Below are positions 34,346-46,300 of a stretch of DNA of 64,000 nt, in pieces (the first letter of the stretch is position 1; every line of letters starts with the position of its first letter). The stretch comes from Heterohyrax brucei. Its lineage: Eukaryota; Chordata; Mammalia; Hyracoidea; Procaviidae. The stretch covers positions 196,051,829 through 196,115,828 of the forward strand of contig CM053143.1 in the NCBI GenBank assembly GCA_028571685.1, read 5' to 3'. The position numbers and the translations under genes were made by a program. Under the pieces are notes generated by a model. It searched no databases. It was given only the letters and a program-made list of their open reading frames with translations, and was not told the DNA's origin.

Positions 34346-37300
34346 CTGCAACGAGAGGGCAGAGCCGGCTCACACCAGCGCTTTTCCGCACACCAGCCTC
34401 CTCCCGCCACCTGGTCCCCGCCTCCCGCACGGACAGGGCTGCACCCTGGCCCTCAGCAGACCCCCGCCGCGGATGCCCAGGGCGGACGACCCTGAGACAC
34501 ACCTGTGCACGAGAACGTGACAGATCAGCGAGGGGGGACCTGCCCGGGGTGCGGGCCAGTGGTGGCTGCTCCGGACCAGAACCCGTGGCTGAGCCCGCAC
34601 TCCCCACGGCTCCTTCACAGGCCACCAGCTCCGGGCCTCACCCACCAGCAACTGGAAGACTGCCTGGCGGTTTTTCAAAATGCTGAACAGCCAAGAGCCA
34701 GCAGAGGCTGTGCCCGGAGTCCCCTCTGACTCACAGCAGCCCCGCAGGACAGAGCGCCTGGTGGGCTCCACCTGCCAGTGCTCGGGTTAGCAGCCACAGA
34801 CCCAGCAGGGACGCACACAGAAAGCTGGGCACCCGCATCAGGCTCTGCACTTCTTACAACAACCAAAGGTGGAAACAGCTGTGTGTCCCCCTTACAGGTG
34901 AGAGGGCAGCCAGAATGTGGACCATCCCCACAGCGGGCACTAAGAGCCTGACCCACCTGTGGCATGGGGGGACCCTGAAAACATCCGACTGAGTACAGTA
35001 CATCCATCACAAACATACAAATACAGCATGCTCTCCCGTTAAATATGAAACACACAGAAACTGAGGATTATCAGTGGTTCTCCGCAGGGGAGGGGTAAGG
35101 GAGGCCTTTGTGCCTGGGAGGCAGGGGCTCCACACTAACAGTGGGGGAAGATTTTGGAAAAGGAGAGTGGGAACGGGTGCCCAACATGAAGAATGTCACC
35201 AGTGTGCACACTGCTGATGGCCTGTATTTTGTTAAATGTGTTTTCCCACAGAAGAAAACGGCCTCAGATTAGTAGCACTCACTGGAGTTGGTACACGCCT
35301 GGCCCTCAAGAGCCGCCTGCTGGGGCGGAATGGGGACCCTGAAGCCTGCTTCCCAGCCACCTCCCGCTCCTCCTTCCTTCCAGGCCAAGGAACAGGCATG
35401 TCCGAAGGACACACGTCAGAGTCCAGAGTTCTGCCTGGCTCACACACTCCACGCACCAGGCTGCCTGCCACACTGAGAGGAAAAGCGGTGCCATCGACCT
35501 CACCCCTACGTGGACCCTGTCCTCCAGGGTGCAGTGATGCAGTGAGTGGCTGAGAGGGAACTACTGTCATTTATAAAGGTGTCCACAGCGCATCAATCTT
35601 TTCTACGCAGTTGGCCAGGTAGCTGTCCTCCAAATTTCTTGGCACAGACCTGTGAGCGCTTCCAGTGCTGCTTCTGCTTGTTGAAATGTCTCAATTGATA
35701 TTCCATCAATTCCTGGAGCCTTGTTTTTCACCAGTGCCTTCAAAGCGGCTTCGACTTTTTCCTTCAGCACCATCGGTTCCCGATCATATGCTGCCTCTTC
35801 AAATGGCTGAACACCGACCAGTTCTTTCTGGTATGCTGACTCTGTGTATTCTTTCCATCTTCTCTTGATGCTCCCTGAGTCATTTAACGTTCTCCCTGCA
35901 GAATCCCTCCCTCTCCCGACGTGAGTTTCTTCTCCCGTTCTTTCAGCCTGAGACATGCAGGGCGCGTTCCTCCCTCTTGGTTTTCTGTCTCCCGCTCTCT
36001 GCACATGTCGTCAGAACTCTGTCTTCTCGAGCTGCCCTTTGAAACCTTCACTTATTTCACTTCATCATTTCTTCCTTTTGCTTTAGCTACTTAGCGTTGA
36101 ACAGCAAGTTTCAGAGTCTCCTCCAACATCCAATTTGGTCTTTTCTTTTCTGTCTTTTTAATGACCTCCTGCTGTCTTCATGGATGATGTCTTTGATGTC
36201 ATTCCACAATTTGTCTGGTCTTTGGTCATCAGTGGTCAACACATCAAATCTGTTCTTGCGATGGTCTCTAAGCTCAGGTGGGATAGACTCAAGGTCATAC
36301 TCTGGCTCTCGTGGACTTGTTCTAATTTTCTTCAGTCTCAGTTTGAACTTGCATATGAGCAGTTGATGGGCTGTGCCACAGTCAGCCCCTGGTCTTGTTC
36401 TAGTCAGAACTAGATACGGAGTTTTTCCATTGTCTCTTTCCACCGATGTGGTTAATCTGATTCCTGTGTCTTCCATCGGACGAGGTCCAGGTGTATAGTT
36501 GCTGTTCATGCTGGTGACAAAGGATGTTTGCAATGAATAAGTTGTTGGTCTTCCAGAATTCTGCCATTTGATCTCCGGCATCGTTGCTGCCACCAAGGAC
36601 CTATTTTCCAACTACCAATCGTTCTTTTGTTTCCAACTTTTTGAATTCCAGTCACCAGTAATTATCAGTGTGTCCTGATTTCATGTTTGATCAATTCTGG
36701 ACTGCAGAAGCTGGTAAAAATCTTCCCTTCCTTCATCTTTGGCCTTAGTGATTGCTGCCTAAATTTGATACCTTTTCAGTATCTTTTCAATCTGTATGCT
36801 AAACAAATAATCCAAGAAGTGGGACTTTATGAAGAACAAGAAGGCATCAAGATTGGAGGAAGACTCATTAACAACCTGCGTATGCAGATGACACACCGTG
36901 CTTGCTGGAAGTGGAAAGGATTTGAAACACTTAGGGATGAAGATCAAAGACTACCACCTTCAGTGTGGATTTACACTTTAACATCAAGAAAACAAAAGTC
37001 CTCACAACTGGACCAGTAAGCAGCATGGTCATAAATGAAGAAAAGATTGATGTTGTCAAGGATTTCATTTTACTTGGTTCCACAATCGACGCCCATGGAA
37101 GCAGCAGTCAAGAAATCCACGGATGTACTGGGAAAACCTGCTGCAAAAAGCCTCTTTAGTATTGAAAAGTAAAGCTGTCACCTTGAAGACAGAGGCACGC
37201 CTGATCCAAGCCGTGGTGTTTTCAGTCCTATCCCATGCCTCCAAAAGCTGGACAATGAACGAGGGCAACAGAAGAATGACTGATGCCTTTCAATTGCAGT

Positions 37301-40300
37301 GTTGGAAAAGAACATTGACTGTCCCCTGGACCCCCAAAACAACAAGCAGATCTGTTCTGGAAGACGCACAGCCAGAGCGCTCCTTGGAAGCCAAGATGGC
37401 AAGACTGCGTCTTACAGACTTTGGACAGGTTGTCAGGCAGAATCAGCGCCAGGAGAAGGACACCGTGCTCAGCAGAGTGGAGGGTCAGCGAAGGAGAGGA
37501 AGACCCTCAGCAAGACGGGCTGACACAGTGGCTGCAACGAGGGGCTTAGGCCTAAAAATGATGTAGGCACGGTGTGAGACCGCACAGGGTTTCCTTCTGC
37601 TGTGCCTGCAGTGGCTGAGAACCGACTCGGCGGCACCTAACAGCGACTACACAGCGCACGGCCGGCGAGAACGAGCCACAGGCCTCCAGCCTTCACGGTT
37701 CCTGCGGGAAGGTAACCCACGACACAGGTTTATTAATGGCAGGAAGTTGTATAAAGCCCTCAATCTCTTCCTCTGCCGAGAGGCCTCTTCCTTAAAGTCA
37801 ACCGCGAAACCACTTTAGAGTGATTCCCATGGTGTAAGGCGCTCCCCAGCAGCTGCTTATCAGCCCCGTCCCCCCAACCTGAAGGACTGCGCCCACCCGT
37901 CGCCCCTTGCCGGCGTGAGCAGGCCCTCCTGCACCAGGAGCGCTCACCCCGGCTGCAAGCCTGCGCCCCCGTACTGTCAGACCAGCTCTGCGCCCCAGGC
38001 CCAGTGCACCCTGAAAACAACCAGTGTGCCTGCTGATGGTGGCAATCGGCAGGGCCTTGTCCACATGCCACCACTCAACTGCTGTCATGATGCCAAGGAG
38101 GAGGGATAAGGAGGTCCTGACATACAGTAGGGTCTTGGAATCGAAAAGGGCAAGGTCAGGGTCAGAACTGGAAGCAGTCTGCCTGGGGAGACACCCAGTC
38201 AATAGAACTTCTTTAGAAACCTCACCACACCAGCCTGTTGTCTGTGTGTTCCAGGGGACACACAAGCCACAGCACGCCCACTGCCAGCGGAGGGCCCCAC
38301 CCACAACCTCCTGGGCTCTCCGGGTCCACAGTGACATGAGGGGAGGGCAGGGGCACTGCCACCCGCAGCCACAGTGGTGCCCCAGCCAGATGGCTGGCCT
38401 GCTCCAGCCCCAACAGCCCTGTGACCGACGCTGGCTTCCAAGCAGAGAACCACTCACCACTTTAGTGACAGGAGCAGCACCTGACCCCATGCTGAGAGGG
38501 ACAGCCTCGGCACAACGGAAACTTGGTCCTCAGTGTCCCTATCTCAACACCAGCTCTGTCCAGGCCTGTAAGGGGGCTGCTGCCGCCCTCCAACAGCCCC
38601 ACGAGGGCACGGGCTCTCCTTCTGTGCCCTCTGCGTCCCATCAGAGCCTGCACATCGGTGTCACAGGACAGAGTGGATGCAGAGGACTGGCTGCTGGCAC
38701 AAGCTCCACACAGGGACCAGGCCGCAGCCCTGGGGTCTGTCCTCTGAGTCACCCAGGGTGGCCGCCCACTAATGGAGCTGTACTCTAGCCCCATGTGCCC
38801 GCTGAGGACTGTAGCACACCCCAGAGGACAGGCCTAGAGCCGTGGCATGATGTCTGCCTGACACACAGTGTCCACACACTCCATCTCAGTTTCTCTGGGG
38901 GGCAGGGCAGGGTGGGGCTGGCAGGGAAAGTGGCCTGTGTGTCACAGCAGGGGAACAGGCCACTGCCCGCGTCTGTCCCCCCGCACGTGGCCACGTTCCC
39001 ACTCAGCTGTGTCCTCTCAGCTGTGTTCCCCTCTCAGCTGCGTCAACCCAGGCAGAGCCACCTCTGTGTGAAGGGGGAGAAGGTGACCAGCATCTGCTGT
39101 GACGTCACGGACACCAGGCTGGCTGGGCCTCGCAGGGAGGCAGCCTTGCTGCTGCACACTTTCTTGGGACCCTTGATTTGTGGAACGTCAGGACTGTCAC
39201 GTGAGAGAGAACCACCCGTGATGGAAGCGCCTGGCCAGGGCCTTGGCAGCCCGTGAACCAGCAGCCACGCAAGTAAACGGACAGTCACCCGACAAGCAGC
39301 CCGGCCGCCCCAGCCAGCCCGGTCAGCACAGGCACAGCTGTCCCAGGCCAGAGGGCACCATGGTGGTGGCAAAGCTGCTGAGCTGAGGCACCGGCCCAGG
39401 CCTGCAGGGAAGGTGCTGAGGGACGCAGCTGCTCTGACTGTCACATGCCTGACGGTGGTGGCACAGCTGCGGTGAGGCTGTGGAAGCTCTGTGCACTGTC
39501 TGTGCAGTTTTTTAGGTAAACTTACACTTCCTTCAATCTAAAGCTTTTTAAAAAGTAAACTGGACCCCCGAATTCGGTATGAAGGGGTGTAAGACCTGCA
39601 GTCACCATTCATCACTTGGTTGTACTGGGGGGCTTGTGTGTTGCTGTGATGTTGAAAGGTACGCCACTGGCATTTTCAGATAACCAGCAGGGTCACCACA
39701 TTGGACACGTTTCAGCTGAGCTCCCACACCAAGACAGACTAGGAAGGAGGGCCTGGCGTCTGCTTCTGAACAGAACTCACTAGGGAAAACCTGAGGAACG
39801 GCAGCAGGACACTGTCAGATACAGTGCCGGAAAAGGAGCCCCCTGGTTGGCAGGCACTCAGAAGACCACTGGGGAAGAGCTGCCTCCTCAGAGCAGAGTT
39901 GCCCTTAATGAGATGGACAGAGTCAACCTTTCGGGACCTCGATTTGCTGAAGTGGCAGGACTCGGGAAGCAGCAGCTGCAAGCATCCGCTGATAACTGGA
40001 ACCCAGAATGTATGAAGTGTACATCCGGGAAACGTGGGGTCATCAGCAGCGGCGCGGCGCACACGGACACTGACATCCCAGGCACCGGGGCGCTGAGAGG
40101 CGCCAGGACTGGTGACTCTGAACCGGATAACCGGGAGCTCTGCTGTGCCGGAAAGGACTGACTGAAGAGCAACCACGTCCCATTCATCGTCAAAAAGAAT
40201 GTGTCACGATCTGTTCTGAAATACTACACCGCCAGTGACAGGAGAGTGTCCCTGTGTCTACAAGGCAGACTCTGGTGGTGTAATGGTTAAGTCTCTGTCT

Positions 40301-43300
40301 ACCAGTCAAGACTGGGCAGTTCAGACCCGTCAGGCGCTTCTACTCAGACCTCTAGGGTCACTGTGAGTTGGAATTGACTCCACGGCAGTGGCTTTGACAG
40401 GGAAGACCAGTTAACATGACTGTTACTCAAATTCATGCACCAACAACTAAGGCCAAAGATGAAGAAACTGAAGACGCCGACCAGCTGCTACAGTCTGAAG
40501 TTGATCAAACTTGCCATCAGGATGCACTGATAGTTACTGTGACTGAAATTCAGAAAAGGCTGAAACAAGGAAGAAGGCTCGGTAGTTGGAAAGGATGGCG
40601 AGGTGGTGGGGTGCTGGGGTGCTGGGGACCGTGTGCCAGAGTTGCTCAAGGCGAGCAACTCCACTGCAGGTACCTGTTGTCAACAACCTAAGTTGCAGCT
40701 ATACACATGGACCTCACCAGACAGAACAGACAGGACTCACAATGACTACCTGTGGAAAGGGACGGGGAAGAAGCTCAGTCCTGTCAGTCACCACAAGCTA
40801 AAGATGAAGCTGGAGAAAATCAAAACCAGTGTGTGAGGCCCAAGTTCAGCCACGAGCATAAAACTAAACCCACTGTTTGGAGTCAGTTCTGACTCAAAGG
40901 GACCCCGCTGGCCAGGGACCTGCACACAGAGCTTCTAGGGGGCACCCAGGACATCTGAATCGCCAGCCTCTTGATTAGCTGCTGTGGCACTGACCACCCG
41001 CTGCCTGAGTCCCCTACCTTGAGTATATCCCCCTGAATTTAGAGACAATCTCAAGAGTAGATTTGATGACTGAATGCTTGTTACTGCAGAGCAGGTGAAC
41101 TATGGGATGACTTGGAGATGTCACACGTGAACCAGAGCTCATTAAAAAGACAGGAAAGGCCCCACGTGGGTGCCAGGAGAGACTCTGACACTTGCTCTTA
41201 AACACAGACAAACTAAAGCAAAATAACAACTAATGAAGCAAAAGGCCTGAGCAGAATATTTCAGAAAGCGGCTTCCTAAGACCTGGAGTTAGAAAACCAA
41301 ACGGGAAGAAGTTGCTTGACATTTTTCAAGCTGAAAGAACTGAAAGAAAATTCAAGCTGAGTTACAGTACTGAGAAATTCTGTCGGGGAAAATACTGAAT
41401 GATGCAGAAAGCATTCAAAGATGAAAGGAATACAGCGAGTCACTGTACCTAAAGGAATCGGTCAGTGTTCACCCATCTCAGGGGGCAGCATGGGATCGAG
41501 AACGGACGGTCTGAAGGATGGACGAGGTCCGTGCTGCCCTGAAGCCACTGGTGGACAGGGCTCTGGGGACAGGAGGGACTGAAGAGCACGGCCAGAGCGC
41601 TCCCTGGGCGCGGGGACGCCGAGGCTGTGCTCACCTGTGTACACCCACGCTGTCAGCAGGGGTCAGGCCCTGGAAAAGGACATCGTGCTTGGCAGAGTGG
41701 GGGGTCAGCATAAAAGAGGGAGAGCCTCCATGAGATGCACTGACACCGTGGCCGCCACGGCGGGCTCGTCGTAACCACCGCGGGCGCGGTGCAGGACCGG
41801 GCAGTGCGCCGTCTTGCTGTGCGCAGGGTCGTGCTGAGTCAGGACGGATTGGACACCGCCTAACAGCATCCTCCTTAGGAGGGACCAGTCCCTGGGGGAG
41901 CACACTGTGCCTGGCAGAGGGTCCGTGAAAACCAGGACGACCCTCCACCAGCCGGGTCACACGGTGGCTGCAGCGGTGCCTCAGACAGGACACGGACAGT
42001 GAGGACGGCGTTGAGACCCAGCAGGGCTCTGTTCAGGTGTCACACCGTTGCCATGAATTAGACCCGACTGGAGAGCACCTAACAAGATTTCCATGCAGGA
42101 TAGTAAAAAATAAAAAAACAGTGCTGAGAAGGTGCACAGAGAGTGGTACCTCTGTGCCACTCTGCCGGTGTGGGGCACTTGCTCCGTGGTCACAGCAAAC
42201 ATCCAGACTCCGCAGGCTTGGCGGACAGCAGGCTGACCAGTGAACACTGCCTGCACCAGGCTTTGGCACGTGACAACCGTCCTTCTTCACAGCCCTGGGG
42301 ATCTGAGTTCCTCCCCTGGGTGGGCAGCCACGGGCAGTGCTGTTCCCCAGCCTCGGTCAGTTCATTCGGGGAGACTCCATCTCTGGAAGGGGCCCAGGCT
42401 CTGGGGACTCAAAGCCACAAGTCAGAAGGATGCAGCATCGCCCACCAGGACCCCTGCCACCCGTCAGCATTAGCCACCAGCGGAGGACGGCTGAAGGGCG
42501 ACCACTAGGAGAGCGCCATCATCAGGTACAGGGGACAGAGGTCACCCCTAGGACGCCAGGTCCACGTAGTGATCTGGGAGGACAGGTCAGACTGTGGAGG
42601 GTAGGGTCATGATGAGACAGTCCAAACCCAGACCAGGGACACACCACGAGCCTAGGAGATCCAAGCGGTGGGTGTACAAAGGCAGGTCACAGTCACAGGC
42701 ATACTCTGCCCGGTAGTCAGTTCTGCTGTATACGAGCTAGACAGCTTCTCCCAGCCAGGCAGGAAGTGGTCACCAAGTCTCTGGAGACTTGCCTGCCTCC
42801 TGCAAGTGAGGAGACAGTTCTCTTAGCTCGTGAGTTACGTTACATCAGCATAGGGCTGAGGAAGGTCAGTTACCCCTTGCCAGTTCACAGTCAGAGCTGT
42901 GGCTTAATCTGGATTGATGGATAATGGACTCATGGCTAGGTGGCAGGTGGGTGGCCAGATGGATGGTGGGTGGTGCAAGGGTGGGTCCTGTGAGGAAAGA
43001 AGGATGGACAGATGGCAGGATGGGTTGTTGGATGAAGAGTAAGGTGGATGAGTTGGTGAATGTTGGATGGAGGGGCAGAAGGACCGCTGCAAGGATAGAT
43101 GGGTAGTTACAGCCACCTGGTGCTGCTACAACAGAAATACACACGTGCATGGCTTTAACAAAGAAATATTTATCCTTTCAGTCCAGTAAGCTACAAGTCC
43201 AAATTCGGGGCATCTGTTCCAGGGGAACGCTTTCTCTGTCAGCTCTGGATGAAGGTCCTTCTCATCAATCTTTCCTCAGACTAGGAGCTTCTCTACCGGT

Positions 43301-46300
43301 ACCCCAAGTCCCAAAGGTGCACTCTGGTCTCAGCACAGCGTGTTCGGTGGTACGAGGTCTCCCTCTCTGCTCAATTCCCTTTCATCTCTTGTAAAATAAA
43401 AGGTCATGCAGACCACAGCCCAGGGAAACTCTCTTTACACTGGATCAGGAAAGTGACCTGAGCAAGAGTGTCACATCCCACCCTGACCCGCTTCAGTATA
43501 ATCCAGTCTTGCCTTGTTTACTGGAGCAGAGGTTGGATTTACAACATACAGGGCAGATACAAATCACGAAATGGAAGACAACCACACAGTACTGGGAATC
43601 ATGGCCTTGCCAAGTTGACAAATATTTCGGGAGACACAAATGAAATCATGCCATTCCACCTGTTGGCACCACAAAATTTAAGTCTTTGTCACACATTAAC
43701 TCTATAATGTTATAGCAGAAATCCTAAATCAGCTCCAAGTCTAAAACCCTTAAATTCCTTTATGTATGAAATCTAAAATACAAGTTATCTCCTTCCAAAA
43801 TACAGTGGCAGAATTGGCCCGCACAAACTAGACATTTCCATTACAAACAGGAGAAACTGCAGACAAAGGAGGCGTAAGGGGCACTAGGCCAGTCAGCAGA
43901 ACACATTCCATTAGCTCTCAAGGCGTGAAAACAATCCTCAGTTTTCTGGGATCACCTACACCACGGCCCTGTCCTCTGACCTCTGGGTGCTGGCCATACT
44001 CTCTGGACTCTGAGTGGAGGCCCCTCACCCCTGAGCCTCAGCTCCACCTCCCAGGCCCACTGTGACAGCAGCTCTGCTCCGTCGGCTGCAGGCACACCAT
44101 TTTCCCAGTCAACTGAGTGGCAACTCCACCCTTAGAAAAACCAGAGGCCGTGGCCCCACCCTCTGAAGCCCCAGAGGCTGTCTGTTGCCTTGCCTTTCAA
44201 CACCAAGACAGCTCATCTGCCTTTGTCCCTTGTCTCTTCAGCTTCAGGTTCCTTGGCCTCGGAGCCCCTCGGAACTCACACCCCCGTGTTGGGACAAGTG
44301 TTGCACAGCTCTGTAGCTCCACTGCTAAGTGCCAGGATATACCCCAATCCTCCAGGAAGCTTCCTATGCAACGGCACTCAGCTCTCTTGCTCTGTGGGTC
44401 GGCTTCAGGGCTGTCTGGTACTGGTCTCCTGGTACTGTGGCTGCTGTTTCTCACTGTGTCATCTCCAGCATAACAGCTGTCCTCACTTCCTCCTAAGTCC
44501 TGTATCCACTCAATTTCAAAACCTCTTCCACATTGTAGGTATCTGTTAGAGCAGCACCCCATTCTCAGTACCAAATTCTGTCTTAGTCTTCTGGTGCTGC
44601 TGTAACAGAAACATGACTGAATAGCGTTAACAAAGACAGTCTTATCTTCTCTGAGGAGTGTTGCAGGCCAGCAATCTCGGGGAGTTGTAGTGACTCAACC
44701 AGGCCAGTCAAATTCAGGGTGTCAGCTCCGAAGGAAGGCTCGCTCTCTGTTGGCTCTGGAGGAAGGGCCCGACTGACAGTTCTCCCCTGGACTGGGAGCT
44801 TCTGAAGCACAGGGACCCCAAGTCCTCGCCAAAAGACACAGCCGTGGAGGAACTGAAGTGGTATCCAGCTATTCCTAATGACCACTCTAAGGAGACAGCC
44901 GTAGGTGTCTGACAGAATGGAAATACAGAACGAAACACAAATTCTCAAACAAACGGAACAAGAGACCTGCTGGCCTAGTTACATCTCCAGAACTGCCCCA
45001 GACTGCTGGCCTGCGACACTCCTCAGACCTCGGACCAAAACTAACCCTGCCGTCATTTTGTGGCTCAAGGGCAGACTGACTCAAAAAATGTCATCTGCAC
45101 ATACCGCACACTTTTAGAAGTATCTCCTGGGTGAGACCATACAATCAACAGTGACTAAACCACAGGTGAGGACAGGAGAGGGCAGGCGACTTGATGAATG
45201 GCAACGGGACCCCCAGAAGGCAAAGAACACGGGTGCTCACATCTTGTAAGGGACACAGCAGCTGCTGTAGGAACTGTCAAGTTGGAACCTACACTCCATG
45301 AACGTTCACTGAAAACCCACAATCATAAAGACAATGGATTGAGTTCTGCTTGAAGCTCAATTTTTTTCGATTTAAAGGACAGTCCTTCATTTCAAGATCA
45401 TGTCTTTCCTATTGGAAAGCATTCAAAGTAATCTCCTTTTTATAATTCTGCAATTGATAGTAAGCACTCCTTTTTTTTAATACCCTTACTCAGGAAGTTT
45501 TAGTCAGCCGTCAAAATATTCGTTTTTCAGCTGAACTGGTCTACAGAACTGTCAGGTCTGGAAAGCTCTGTTAATCCGCCAGTATCAGCCCTACTCCCTG
45601 TGTGCCACGCAGGGTCCTTTACCGCTGCAGGGCTGCAGTTCCAGACGTGGCCCCAGCCGCACAGCACCCCAGCCACGTGGTGCCCCAGCCGCACAGTGCC
45701 CGAGCTAGAAGTGCCCTTGGGTCTGGGCCCAGGCTCTGGAGCGAGGCTGTCCAGGTTCAGATCCTTTGAGATCTGTCATCTGAAGAAAGCACTCAGCCTC
45801 TCTGTGGCTGTTTCACAGGCAGCATGGGGTCAGCCAGTGGTGCGTCTCAGCACCGAGCCCAGGCCCCGGCACACAGCCTGTGCTTACAAGTGCCATCCAT
45901 CACAGGATCAAACATCACGGTTACCACCACTCAGGCCACCTTGTCCACAAGCGCCTGCAGGGGCCCCCCGGAGCCAGACTCAAATGCTGGCCTGTCACTG
46001 CCCAGGACTGAGACCCACCCAACAGGGCTTTCTCAGGAAAAAATAAAACCAGTTAAGGGTGCTTTTAAACACACTGTCTCCATCCATTGTCCCAGCCAGC
46101 CCCCTTCACGTCTCACAGGGAAGAGACTGAGCAACCCACCTGCCTCTGAAGACATCACTGAGCCATCCTGATTGTCGGCATTCCGGGGACACACAGAGAG
46201 GGCCGCGTGACAACTCCCTAACACTTGCAACCCCAGACGTGAGACTTCTGTTTCTCTTCCTAGAAAAGCCACACAAAGATCTGCTAAGCATGTCCGCAGG

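Larger units (their letters stand above)
39610..41875 (+). mobile_element. RTE LINE, decayed, internally deleted, with two nested SINEs
   Basis: The 5' region at 39640-40035 matches the minus-strand RTE at 20548-23830. Endonuclease pieces (KAKDEETEDADQLLQSEVDQ) lie at about 40416-40840 and the linker at 41010-41460. The coding 3' end and tail lie at about 41575-41875. SINEs interrupt it at 40258 and 40862. The RT core is absent. Confidence 0.8.

Noticed and set aside
33266..34495. A 409-codon plus-strand open frame opposite TADA2B exon 2
   Set aside because: It is another GC-driven shadow. The minus strand encodes a full SANT/SWIRM protein with correct splice sites.
37798..38490. A 230-codon minus-strand open frame with a hydrophobic stretch (TSLSLLLGIMTAVEWW)
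   Set aside because: A CCCCAG lies before one part, but I recognise no family. There is no neighbouring exon or promoter, and it sits deep in an intron. A protein search of residues about 105-150 of this frame would settle it.
44574..44944. AATTC on both sides of the LTR at 44579-44939 as evidence of a solo insertion
   Set aside because: The sequence to the left resembles MaLR internal sequence joined to an LTR further left, so the 5-bp match is more likely chance.
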